Assembly (NCBI GenBank): GCA_018883625.1
Contig: JAHLFV010000183.1
Span: 1-13,906 of the forward strand
DNA length: 13,906 nt
Source: Candidatus Treponema excrementipullorum
GTDB taxonomy: Bacteria; Spirochaetota; Spirochaetia; Treponematales; Treponemataceae
Reading direction: 5' to 3'
Of this stretch, positions 1 to 6,851 are shown piece after piece; position 1 is the first letter of the stretch; every line of letters starts with the position of its first letter. Below the pieces are notes generated by a model, which was not told the DNA's origin, ran no database searches, and was given only the letters and a program-made list of their open reading frames with translations. The translations under genes were made by a program, and so were the position numbers.

Positions 1-223
1 ATCTGGCGGTGTACGAACCCCGTCGCGGGCATCAACCGTTAACATTGATTGATGACTTTGCGGAAACGCCAAAGGGCTGTCGATGGAAACTTGTACGGCA
101 CCATTCTTGACAGACTAGGGGGCGGACACGCCAAAAACCGTGTAGGAAAACTGTATCCGTCCCTCTTTCCGTTTTCTCCTCAAAAGAGTTTCTCTTCAAG
201 AAAGGCTGCCTTGAGGGAAAGCC
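1..223. other. Unassigned left-edge segment
   Basis: I recognise no gene here. Bases 1 to about 180 are clearly richer in G+C than the rest of the window. One forward frame is open from the window edge (base 3) to a TGA at 108-110, giving about 35 residues without a start codon. It could be the tail of a gene beginning outside the window, but I do not recognise the peptide. Short hairpins are visible at 126-143 (ACACG/CGTGT) and 194-216 (CTTCAAG pairing with CTTGAGG, one wobble). The second lies just past the fabV stop and could help end its transcript, but no clear T-run follows on either strand. Confidence 0.4.
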
Positions 224-1525
224 TTAAGCTCCGATATCATCCATTCTGGATAAATCTGCGGTGTAGTCTACACCCTCTACCTGAAAGCCGTTGTTTATCA
301 TAAAATCCTGCAAGTAACCTTCCAAGTCTCCCAGTTGACTAAGGTTTTCTTCCGTGAGGAGTTCCAAACGGCGATGAACTTCCGTTTGTACTTCTTTGTC
401 TAGTTCGTATTCGTCAATGCGGAGCCTGTTTTTTTCATCAACAGGAATGGGCTTTTCTGTATAGAGTTTTTCTGTAAACAGCCGTTCTATTTGTTGAATG
501 GCATTCTCATGAGTACCTTTTGCTTTCATTACTTTGTATAACAGAGAAAGGTATAGAGGAATAATGGGAATAATGGCACTGGAACGGGTCACAATTGCTT
601 TGTTTACAGAAACAAAGGCTCCCCGATCTTGTTGAGTTATATCGCTGTTGTATCCGTCCAATCTGTTTTTATCAATAAGAGTAAGACTTTTATGAGGCGT
701 TTCTTCTTGAGATACGGAGGAGCCGTTATTACTTTTTTGTAAATAACGGGTAATTCTGTAAGCAGCTTTTTCCAAATCCTGTTTTGCCTGACCGATGGTT
801 CCCCAACGATAGATGGGTTTAGAGATTTCAGGACCAATGTAGGAATATGCAATAGTTTTGCAGTGAGGGGCTAGTACTCCCGCTTCTTGCAAACAAATTA
901 TCCATAGTTCCCAGTCTTCACCACCCATAACTTTAATTGTCTCTGCAATTTCTTTGGGTTCGGCAGGTTGTACGGTGACTTGACTGATTTTTCCTGTGAG
1001 CATGTCTAGGGTCAGACCTGTATACGGTTTGTCCACGGGTTTCAGTACAGAACGATAGAGAGTCCCTGTTACCGGATCTGTTCTCACAGGGCTTGCTAAG
1101 CTATAGATTACTAAATCAAATACCATGTTATGTTTTTTTGTCTCTTCTACAACGGCTTCTCTGCATTGATTGCTGAAGGCGTCCATATTAAGGGTAAGAG
1201 AAAAAACACCTTCTTTTTCTGCGGCCCTGTCAAATGCTTGGTTGTTGTACCAGCCGGGAGTACCGCTTTTTGTTTCTGTGGCAGGTTTTTCAAAGGAAAC
1301 ACCCATGGTAGAAGCTCCGTATTCAAAGGTTGCGGTGATCCTGCTAGCTAAACCGTATCCGGTAGAACAACCGATAATGAGAACTTGTTTAGGTCCGACA
1401 GAAAGATGTTTTCTATCATTCTTTTTCTGTTTTACAAAACGGATTTGAGATTCAACGTCTTTTGCGCATCCGAGGGGATGAGCATTTATACAAATATTGT
1501 TACGAATCATAGGTTTTACAATCAT
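224..1525 (-). CDS. fabV: Trans-2-enoyl-ACP/CoA reductase (FabV/Ter family)
   Basis: NADH-dependent enoyl reductase that reduces the trans-2 double bond of enoyl-ACP in fatty acid elongation. In treponemes the relative called Ter acts on crotonyl-CoA. The encoded protein is 433 residues. The N-terminus (MIVKPMIRNN) matches the recalled start of T. denticola Ter, so I start at 1525 rather than at upstream in-frame ATGs. An AAAGGA ribosome site lies about 6 nt ahead. The Rossmann motif GCSTGYGLASR is at about 52-62. The FabV catalytic Y-x8-K is intact as Y239/K248 in YRWGTIGQAK, though the family usually has D or K where W stands. The conserved AFVSVNKA and VTRSSAIIPIIPLY blocks follow. Residues about 263-300 are a polar insertion absent from the ~397-residue family norm. 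The gene stands alone, divergent from the sirtuin. Confidence 0.95.
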   Translation of the reverse strand: MIVKPMIRNNICINAHPLGCAKDVESQIRFVKQKKNDRKHLSVGPKQVLIIGCSTGYGLASRITATFEYGASTMGVSFEKPATETKSGTPGWYNNQAFDRAAEKEGVFSLTLNMDAFSNQCREAVVEETKKHNMVFDLVIYSLASPVRTDPVTGTLYRSVLKPVDKPYTGLTLDMLTGKISQVTVQPAEPKEIAETIKVMGGEDWELWIICLQEAGVLAPHCKTIAYSYIGPEISKPIYRWGTIGQAKQDLEKAAYRITRYLQKSNNGSSVSQEETPHKSLTLIDKNRLDGYNSDITQQDRGAFVSVNKAIVTRSSAIIPIIPLYLSLLYKVMKAKGTHENAIQQIERLFTEKLYTEKPIPVDEKNRLRIDEYELDKEVQTEVHRRLELLTEENLSQLGDLEGYLQDFMINNGFQVEGVDYTADLSRMDDIGA

Positions 1526-1552
1526 ATACAATCCTTTGGAATACATAAGGTT

Positions 1553-1570
1553 AATCCGATGTATCGGATT
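1553..1570. promoter_or_regulatory. 18-bp palindrome in the fabV leader
   Basis: AATCCGAT and ATCGGATT form a perfect 8-bp inverted repeat with a 2-bp centre. It lies about 17-34 nt downstream of the predicted fabV start and upstream of the ribosome site. It could be a DNA operator for a dimeric repressor, or a 6-bp RNA hairpin with a 6-nt loop. The regulator is unknown. Another short dyad, CACA-GTTA-TGTG, sits at 1577-1588 over the predicted start. Confidence 0.4.
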
Positions 1571-1592
1571 TTCTATCACAGTTATGTGCTTT

Positions 1593-1621
1593 ATAATAAA
1601 GAAGAATGACATAATAGTCAA
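1593..1621 (-). promoter_or_regulatory. Predicted sigma70 promoter of fabV
   Basis: On the minus strand TTGACT (1621-1616) is followed after 17 bp by TATTAT (1598-1593). This predicts a start near 1586 and a leader of about 60 nt before the fabV ATG. A second TTGACA lies 9 bp further upstream as part of a direct repeat of TCAATAT (1618-1624 and 1627-1633). Confidence 0.55.
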
Positions 1622-1640
1622 TATTGTCAATATAAACCTC

Positions 1641-1669
1641 TTGGCGGTTTTTATTCCTTTTGATATAGT
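1641..1669 (+). promoter_or_regulatory. Predicted promoter of the sirtuin gene
   Basis: TTGGCG (1641-1646), a 17-bp spacer and TATAGT (1664-1669) predict transcription from about 1676. The leader before the ATG at 1695 would be about 20 nt and contains GGAG at 1682-1685. Confidence 0.5.
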
Positions 1670-1694
1670 GACACTAGGATTGGAGAAGAATGTT

Positions 1695-2429
1695 ATGGAT
1701 ATAACAGAGAAAGTGCAAAAACTACAGGAGATAGTAGACAGTAGTTCGAATATTGTTTTTTTCGGTGGTGCCGGTGTTTCAACAGAAAGTGGGATTCCCG
1801 ATTTTCGTTCTCAAGACGGATTATATAATCAGCAATGGGCGTATCCTCCGGAGCAGATTTTAAGCAGAAGTTTTTTTAAGGGGAATATTTCAGAGTTTTA
1901 TCGGTTTTATCGGGCTAAAATGCTGTGTCTTGAAGCTAAGCCAAACGCTGCTCACTATGCTTTGGCCAAATTGGAAGAAGTAGGAAAGTTGACGGCAGTT
2001 ATTACACAAAATATTGACGGTTTGCATCAGGCTGCAGGTAGCAAAGTTGTATATGAGCTTCATGGTAGCGTATTAAGAAACTATTGTATGGACTGCGGAC
2101 GCTTTTACGATGTTTATCACATAGTAAACACAGCTCCCAATGTTCCCCGTTGTACTCATTGCGGAGGTATAGTAAAACCGGATGTTGTGTTGTACGAAGA
2201 AGGGTTAGATGAAAATGTTTTGACCGGGGCTTTGCAAAAAATCGCTCAGGCAGACACCTTGATCATCGGGGGAACTTCTCTGAATGTATACCCGGCAGCT
2301 TCTTTGATCAATTACTTTAGGGGAAATAAACTTGTGGTTATAAATAAAAGTGCTACTTCTGCAGATGCCCATGCCCAGCTTTTGATAAACGAAGGAATCG
2401 CCCAAGTTATGGGAGCCTTAAATATATAA
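1695..2429 (+). CDS. cobB: NAD-dependent protein deacylase (sirtuin, Sir2 family)
   Basis: Cytoplasmic sirtuin of 244 residues that removes acyl groups from protein lysines, using NAD+ and releasing nicotinamide and O-acyl-ADP-ribose. All core motifs are present: GAGVSTESGIPDFRS at 25-39, TQNID at 104-108, the catalytic histidine H123 in ELHGSV, and a zinc site of C131-x2-C134 and C153-x2-C156. GGTSLNVYPAASL near 192-204 binds NAD. I do not see the Y-x2-R acyl pocket pair of SIRT5-type enzymes, and the layout resembles the Thermotoga type. I chose the ATG at 1695 because it begins just before the conserved domain, has GGAG nine bases upstream and lies after a good promoter. A longer open frame from 1497 would overlap fabV. 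The symbol follows general bacterial usage; orthology to E. coli CobB is not shown. Confidence 0.93.
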   Translation: MDITEKVQKLQEIVDSSSNIVFFGGAGVSTESGIPDFRSQDGLYNQQWAYPPEQILSRSFFKGNISEFYRFYRAKMLCLEAKPNAAHYALAKLEEVGKLTAVITQNIDGLHQAAGSKVVYELHGSVLRNYCMDCGRFYDVYHIVNTAPNVPRCTHCGGIVKPDVVLYEEGLDENVLTGALQKIAQADTLIIGGTSLNVYPAASLINYFRGNKLVVINKSATSADAHAQLLINEGIAQVMGALNI

Positions 2430-2430
2430 A

Positions 2431-2527
2431 TTGACTATACCGGGGCTCCTCTTACAGAGGAGACAGAAGCACAATACTCCTACCGTAAAGCTCTGCTTTT
2501 AAGGCAGGAGTACCGGATTTGACTATA
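2431..2527. repeat. MITE-like inverted-repeat patch with 9-bp direct repeats
   Basis: This fills the gap between the convergent sirtuin and pyrophosphatase genes. TTGACTATA occurs at 2431-2439 and again at 2519-2527. Just inside these are imperfect terminal inverted repeats: CCGGGGCTCCT (2440-2450) against the reverse complement of 2506-2516, CCGGTACTCCT, 9 of 11 matching. Two further hairpins lie inside: CTCCTC-TTACA-GAGGAG (2446-2462), and TACTCCT (2475-2481) with AGGAGTA (2506-2512), enclosing TAAAGC/GCTTTTA. The arrangement resembles a tiny non-coding mobile element with a target duplication. The hairpins could instead simply end the two converging transcripts, but no T-run follows them. 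Confidence 0.4.
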
Positions 2528-2532
2528 TAAAA

Positions 2533-4185
2533 TTAAGACTCCATCCTTTCTATTTGCTCTGTTAAGAGAGGAATCAGTTGTTTTTTTCTGGACACAATAT
2601 CCTTTAATATGTAGACATTTTCGTCTTCCGTTCGGGGAATTTCCATTACCTGAAGAAATTTGGGTTCACTGGCAATTAACATTAAACTGGTAAGACGGGT
2701 AATATCGGTAACCATGAGGGCTGAGAAAAGTCCTTGCCGGGCAACCCGTTCTTTCTCCAAATGTTCCAAAAACTCCGCCTTTCGACTGAGAAGTTCTGTA
2801 GGCGTATCCACTTCAATCTGACTGACGGTGAATCTGAAACCTTTTTCGTTAAATTCTTTCATGTCTTGCCGTATAACTTCTTCTGCGCTTCTGCCTTTTA
2901 GGCTACTGGAGGCTGTGAGTATTTCGTGTCCCAAACTTTGAATATCCAAGTTTGTGATATTTGATAAATACTCTGCCGTTTCCCGGTCTTCGTCGGTGGT
3001 GGTAGCAGATTGCAAAATCAGAGTGTCTGCCAAAATACCACAGAGGAGAATACACGCTATTTCTTTGGGCATAGATACATGTTGCTGACGGTACAGGTTT
3101 GCAATGATTGTAGAGGTCGCTCCCACCGGTCTGTTGATAAAGGTGATGGGATATCGGGTAGAAAAATTGCCCAATCGGTGGTGGTCTATAACTTCTTGAA
3201 TTTTGTAGTTTTCTATACCTTCTACAGCTTGAGACAATTCGTTGTGGTCAACCAAAATTGCTTCAATATTGGCTTCGTTCAGTAAGTCACTTTCGGTAAT
3301 GACACCTTGAATTTTTCCGTTGTCATCGATTACCGGCAAGCAATGTCCCGGTGCATCTTGTAACATGGGACGGACTTTTGTAAGGGTGTCGTTTAAGTTT
3401 ACCGGGCGTAAATCTTTGTCCGCCATGGAAGACACGGGAGAGGAGTAAATTATCAACATGGCGGTGGAGGAGGTATCATAAGGACTGATCAAAATAGATA
3501 CTCCGTTTTTTTCTGCCATTTCCCTGATATCTTTATGAGGAGTGTCCCCCGAGGTAATTATAAGCGCTCTGACTTTTTTTTGAATACAATACTCTTGCAC
3601 ATCTTTTCTGTCACCCACCAAAACAATGACATGCTGGGGGGGATGAACTTCCAATTTTTTCTTAAAGGATTCAAAACTTGCAGCGGCAACGATAGTAGTA
3701 CATTTGAAAAGTTCATCTTCGTTAAAAGTTACTACCGGTTGGGCGGACAAGGTTTCGCTGACCATGCCGATACAGGTAGAAATTGCTGCAGATTTTTCAG
3801 GATTAATGATTTTCAACACATTTTGTGCAAAGGCATTGTAGTGAAGCAAAGAAACGTAGGTTCCGTCTTCTGTTACAACAGGTAAAACCTGGGCTTCTGT
3901 TTTTTCCATAGCCTGGATAGCTTGCCACAAAGAAGTGTCTGTGGTTACCGTGGCACACTTTCCCCGCATGTAATAGCTTACCCGAGGAACCAAGTCGGGA
4001 ACGTACTGTGGAACGGAAACGGAAAATTTTTCCAAAATATATTCTGCTTGGGGAGACAGTTTTCCTGCTCTGGCCGCTACATATTCTTTCTTTCCCTGAC
4101 CTTGCTTTAGCCGAGCATAGGCGGCTGCAGAAATAATTGAGTCAGAATCGGGATTTCTATGTCCGATGATATATACTGTTTTCAT
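2533..4185 (-). CDS. ppaC: Mn-dependent inorganic pyrophosphatase with CBS and DRTGG domains
   Basis: Family II (DHH/DHHA2) pyrophosphatase hydrolysing PPi to phosphate in the cytoplasm; 550 residues. The catalytic DHH domain begins with GHRNPDSDS (8-16). It is interrupted by a regulatory insert: CBS about 70-128, DRTGG-like about 130-245, and a second CBS about 250-305. The DHH fold then resumes with VDHNE (D313), VIDHHR (DHH at 334-336) and GILADT (D386). The DHHA2 domain ends with SRKKQ (532-536), the usual basic substrate-binding cluster. CBS-type family II enzymes are known to be inhibited by AMP or ADP and activated by ATP or diadenosine polyphosphates. The start follows AGGGTG five bases upstream. 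The gene is divergent from adk across 160 bp. Confidence 0.95.
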   Translation of the reverse strand: MKTVYIIGHRNPDSDSIISAAAYARLKQGQGKKEYVAARAGKLSPQAEYILEKFSVSVPQYVPDLVPRVSYYMRGKCATVTTDTSLWQAIQAMEKTEAQVLPVVTEDGTYVSLLHYNAFAQNVLKIINPEKSAAISTCIGMVSETLSAQPVVTFNEDELFKCTTIVAAASFESFKKKLEVHPPQHVIVLVGDRKDVQEYCIQKKVRALIITSGDTPHKDIREMAEKNGVSILISPYDTSSTAMLIIYSSPVSSMADKDLRPVNLNDTLTKVRPMLQDAPGHCLPVIDDNGKIQGVITESDLLNEANIEAILVDHNELSQAVEGIENYKIQEVIDHHRLGNFSTRYPITFINRPVGATSTIIANLYRQQHVSMPKEIACILLCGILADTLILQSATTTDEDRETAEYLSNITNLDIQSLGHEILTASSSLKGRSAEEVIRQDMKEFNEKGFRFTVSQIEVDTPTELLSRKAEFLEHLEKERVARQGLFSALMVTDITRLTSLMLIASEPKFLQVMEIPRTEDENVYILKDIVSRKKQLIPLLTEQIERMES

Positions 4186-4200
4186 ACTACACCCTGAATC

Positions 4201-4229
4201 ATTCTATCACCAATAAGGGTTATTAACAA
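4201..4229 (-). promoter_or_regulatory. Predicted promoter of the pyrophosphatase gene
   Basis: On the minus strand TTGTTA (4229-4224) and TAGAAT (4206-4201) are 17 bp apart. TGA immediately before the hexamer makes an extended -10. This predicts a leader of about 10 nt before the ATG at 4185. Confidence 0.5.
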
Positions 4230-4263
4230 GATAAGTTGTCAAAGGCAGATAAAGGATAGAAGA

Positions 4264-4337
4264 CCTAAAATTGTGCTGTTCTGTACAAAAAAATGGATAT
4301 GCTATAAAATAGCTCCGTTGTGTATCACAATTTTGGG
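4264..4337. promoter_or_regulatory. Inverted repeat bracketing the adk promoter
   Basis: AAAATTGTG (4267-4275) and CACAATTTT (4326-4334) are perfect 9-bp inverted repeats. They extend to 11 of 12 with CCT and GGG on the outer sides. The left arm lies just upstream of the adk -35 position and the right arm just downstream of the predicted start, running into the GGGAG ribosome site. Because only the right arm would be transcribed in adk mRNA, a DNA-level operator or looping site is more likely than an RNA hairpin. Confidence 0.35.
4279..4308 (+). promoter_or_regulatory. Predicted promoter of adk
   Basis: A weak -35 TTCTGT (4279-4284) lies 18 bp from TATAAA (4303-4308). TGC directly before the hexamer gives an extended -10. 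Transcription is predicted from about 4315, giving a ~30-nt leader. Confidence 0.5.
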
Positions 4338-4345
4338 AGTAATGT

Positions 4346-4978
4346 ATGAATTTTGTCTTTTTAGGGCCTCCCGGGGCCGGTAAGGGTACTTTAGCCGCAA
4401 AGGTTGCTGTAGACTATGATATTCCGCATATTTCTACCGGAGATATTTTCCGTGCTGCCATTAAAGCACAGTCACCTTTGGGATTGAAAGTAAAAGCTAT
4501 TATAGATTCAGGGGCTCTTGTTAGCGATGATTTAACTATCGAGCTTGTTAAGGACAGATTGTCTCAGCCTGACGCCCAAAAGGGATTTATTTTGGACGGA
4601 TTCCCCAGAACAATTCCTCAGGCAGAAGCTTTGGAGACTTTTTCCGATATCGATGCTGTAGTAAACTTTGACATTGCAGACGAAGCCGTTGTGGAACGCC
4701 TGTCCGGCCGTCGGGTTTGTAAGGCTTGCGGTCACAATTTTCACGTAAAATTCATGGCACCTAAGCAGGACGGTGTTTGCGATGCCTGTGGCGGTGAATT
4801 ATACACCCGTGATGACGATAAAATCGAAGCCATCACCCATCGTTTGGAAGTATATAGAAAGCAGACAGCACCTCTCATCGATTTTTATCGGGAAAAGGGA
4901 AAAATCGTGGACATTGATGCCCGTCCGGAAACTACCGCTATTTTACAGGAATTTGAAGGAAAATTCCCCCGCTCATAA
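4346..4978 (+). CDS. adk: Adenylate kinase
   Basis: Catalyses ATP + AMP = 2 ADP in the cytoplasm; 210 residues, the usual size of the long bacterial form. The P-loop GPPGAGKGT is at 7-15, followed by the AMP-binding STGDIFR and LDGFPRT. The LID is the zinc type, with cysteine pairs in RVCKACGH and GVCDACGG, so it probably binds structural Zn2+. The DDDKIEAITHRLEVY block with its conserved arginine follows. The ATG has GGGAG six bases upstream. The gene is monocistronic, with its own promoter and a strong terminator directly after it. It shares a 160-bp divergent region with the adenine-nucleotide-responsive class of pyrophosphatase. Confidence 0.97.
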   Translation: MNFVFLGPPGAGKGTLAAKVAVDYDIPHISTGDIFRAAIKAQSPLGLKVKAIIDSGALVSDDLTIELVKDRLSQPDAQKGFILDGFPRTIPQAEALETFSDIDAVVNFDIADEAVVERLSGRRVCKACGHNFHVKFMAPKQDGVCDACGGELYTRDDDKIEAITHRLEVYRKQTAPLIDFYREKGKIVDIDARPETTAILQEFEGKFPRS

Positions 4979-4995
4979 TAGGTTATAGCGGTTAG

Positions 4996-5042
4996 AAAAA
5001 AGTCCGAAAGGGAGCCGGAAGGATTACCTTCGGACTTTTTTT
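4996..5042. terminator. Bidirectional rho-independent terminator
   Basis: AAGTCCGAA (5000-5008) pairs perfectly with TTCGGACTT (5029-5037), and an inner AGG/CCT can extend the stem. A T-run follows on the plus strand. The A-run at 4996-5001 gives T6 on the minus strand. It can therefore end both adk from the left and ilvB from the right. Confidence 0.9.
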
Positions 5043-5084
5043 GTATAGTTTGAGTCGAAATAAAAAAACGAATTCCATTGAAAG

Positions 5085-5129
5085 AATATTGAAGCGTTTT
5101 ATTCTCTATTCGGTAAGCGCTTCAATATT
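5085..5129 (-). terminator. Hairpin spanning the ilvB stop codon
   Basis: AATATTGAAGCG (5085-5096) and CGCTTCAATATT (5118-5129) form a perfect 12-bp stem with a 21-nt loop. The right arm is ilvB coding sequence and the loop holds the stop codon. On the minus strand a T7 run (5068-5062) comes only 16 nt after the stem, so it is not a textbook terminator. It may protect the 3' end or act together with the bidirectional terminator downstream. Confidence 0.45.
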
Positions 5130-6827
5130 GGGGCTTCCGGCCAAAACGTAGGGCATAACATTATTTTCCATACGTATGGGGACCCGTATAAAACGGGGAC
5201 CGGAACCTGGGGGCGGAAAGGCACTATCTGCCCAATTTTCGTCTTCTGCAACATCACCGCAGGTAATACCAAAACCACGGGCTATAGCCACAAGATCTGT
5301 TTTGTAGCTATACACGCTGGCAGAGTAATTTTTATTGTACAAAAACTCCTGTTGTTGACGAACCATTCCTAAAGCACCGTTATCTAAGACAAAAACCGTT
5401 ACATCCAAATTATGCTCTTTTAAAGTGGCCAGTTCTTGGATATTCATCATAATGGAACCATCGCCGGAAAAACAGATAACTCTCTTGTTAGGATTTGCAA
5501 AAGCCGCTCCCAAAGCAGCAGGCAAACCGAACCCCATGGTTCCCAAAGAGCCACTAGTCAGCAACTGACGAGGTTTTAGTATGGGGTAATATTGTGCAGT
5601 CCACATTTGGTGCTGCCCTACATCGGTGGTAACGATAATATCTTCCGGCGCAATACCTTTTTCTGTAGCTTTTTCGGGGATTTTAGCGATAAAGTTGCCG
5701 GGATGTATACCTGAGATTTTTTCCGTTTTTTGTGCAATAGTCTGAAGTTCTTCTTGACGAAGTGTTGCAATTTTTTCTAACCATGGAGTTGATTCTTTTT
5801 TTACACCAAGTTCCCGTAAATTTTCGCTCAATAGAGGAAATACAGACTGGCAGTCTCCGATAATGGCCTTATAAGCAGGTAGAATTTTATTGACTTCTGC
5901 AGCATCGATATCTATGTGGAGAATTTTTGCCTGAGGACAAAACTGTGATACAATTCCCGTAGCTCGGTCATCAAAACGGACTCCAGCTGCCAAAACTAAG
6001 TCTGCATCATATATAGCTCTGTTTGCCGTTTGACTGCCGTGCATTCCCACCATGCCACACCACTTGGGATCCCGAACATTCATGGCTCCTATACCCATTA
6101 AACTTGATACTACCGGCATGGGCATAATACCTAAAAATTCTTCCAAGCCTTTGGCAGCTTCAGGGGAGTTTGCACCTCCGCCTACATACAATACCGGACG
6201 GCGAGCTTCTGCTAGTGTTTTTGAAAAAACTGCCAATGCTTCTGCAAGGTTAGTCCCTTCCGTGCGAAACCGAGCAGCTTTCTTTTCGGGAAGGCCGGGT
6301 TCAGGCCAAGCGTCAAAGGTAATTTCTGCAACTTGTACGTTTCTGGGTACATCGATGAGTACCGGCCCCGGCCTGCCGGAAGCTGCAATGGAAAAGGCCA
6401 AAGGAATGGCTTTTAGCAGTTCTTCTGGAGTTTTGACCATTATGCTGTGTTTTGTAATAGGAAAGGACAGTCCAAAAGTATCTGCTTCCTGGAAGGCGTC
6501 AGTTCCTATGAGATAGGAATTGACTTGTCCTGTTATGGCAACCATGGGCACAGAGTCACAGCGGGCGTCTGCAATAGCTGTCAGTAAATTCATGGCGCCG
6601 GGGCCGGAGGTAGCAATACACACTGCCGGTTGTCCTGTAGTACGAGCCATTCCTTGGGCAATAAAACCTGCTGCCTGTTCTTGGCGGACAAGTATATGTT
6701 GAATGGAGCTTTGATATAATTCATTGTAAAGAGGTAAGACCGAACCGCCGGGAATCCCTGCTACCTTTGTAATACCTTGCCTTTCCAAAAGTTTTACGAT
6801 TATTTGTGCACCTGTAGCTTTTATCAT
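5106..6827 (-). CDS. ilvB: Acetolactate synthase, large (catalytic) subunit
   Basis: ThDP-, Mg2+- and FAD-dependent enzyme that condenses two pyruvates to acetolactate, or pyruvate with 2-oxobutyrate, at the head of branched-chain amino acid synthesis; 573 residues. The catalytic glutamate is E50 in VRQEQAAGF. PGPVLIDVPRNVQ closes the N-terminal ThDP domain. The central FAD-binding domain follows, then GDGS at about 455 and the metal-binding Asn at about 483 in LDNGALGMV. I use the ATG at 6827 because it starts at MIKATGAQ, the family start, with GAGG five bases upstream; an in-frame ATG at 6914 would add an unrelated hydrophobic leader. The C-terminal stretch SAFPPPGSGPRF replaces the helix normally preceding GPxxI. 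No small subunit (ilvN/ilvH) or ilvC is adjacent, so an anabolic or catabolic role cannot be decided. Confidence 0.92.
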   Translation of the reverse strand: MIKATGAQIIVKLLERQGITKVAGIPGGSVLPLYNELYQSSIQHILVRQEQAAGFIAQGMARTTGQPAVCIATSGPGAMNLLTAIADARCDSVPMVAITGQVNSYLIGTDAFQEADTFGLSFPITKHSIMVKTPEELLKAIPLAFSIAASGRPGPVLIDVPRNVQVAEITFDAWPEPGLPEKKAARFRTEGTNLAEALAVFSKTLAEARRPVLYVGGGANSPEAAKGLEEFLGIMPMPVVSSLMGIGAMNVRDPKWCGMVGMHGSQTANRAIYDADLVLAAGVRFDDRATGIVSQFCPQAKILHIDIDAAEVNKILPAYKAIIGDCQSVFPLLSENLRELGVKKESTPWLEKIATLRQEELQTIAQKTEKISGIHPGNFIAKIPEKATEKGIAPEDIIVTTDVGQHQMWTAQYYPILKPRQLLTSGSLGTMGFGLPAALGAAFANPNKRVICFSGDGSIMMNIQELATLKEHNLDVTVFVLDNGALGMVRQQQEFLYNKNYSASVYSYKTDLVAIARGFGITCGDVAEDENWADSAFPPPGSGPRFIRVPIRMENNVMPYVLAGSPNIEALTE

Positions 6828-6851
6828 AGTTTCCTCGCAGGGGTAACACGG

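Noticed and set aside
1..60. tRNA-like or tmRNA 3' end on the reverse strand (GGGGTTCG near base 15-22)
   Set aside because: The surrounding bases do not form a T-arm or acceptor stem, and no CCA end or other conserved tmRNA segment is present.
1497..1694. Longer N-terminus for the sirtuin
   Set aside because: The extra 66 codons cross the fabV start and both divergent promoters, and the family domain begins right after the ATG at 1695.
6052..6516. Forward open frame of 154 codons opposite ilvB
   Set aside because: It lies wholly antisense to clear acetolactate synthase motifs, has a low-complexity Ala/Ser/Pro composition and resembles no known protein.
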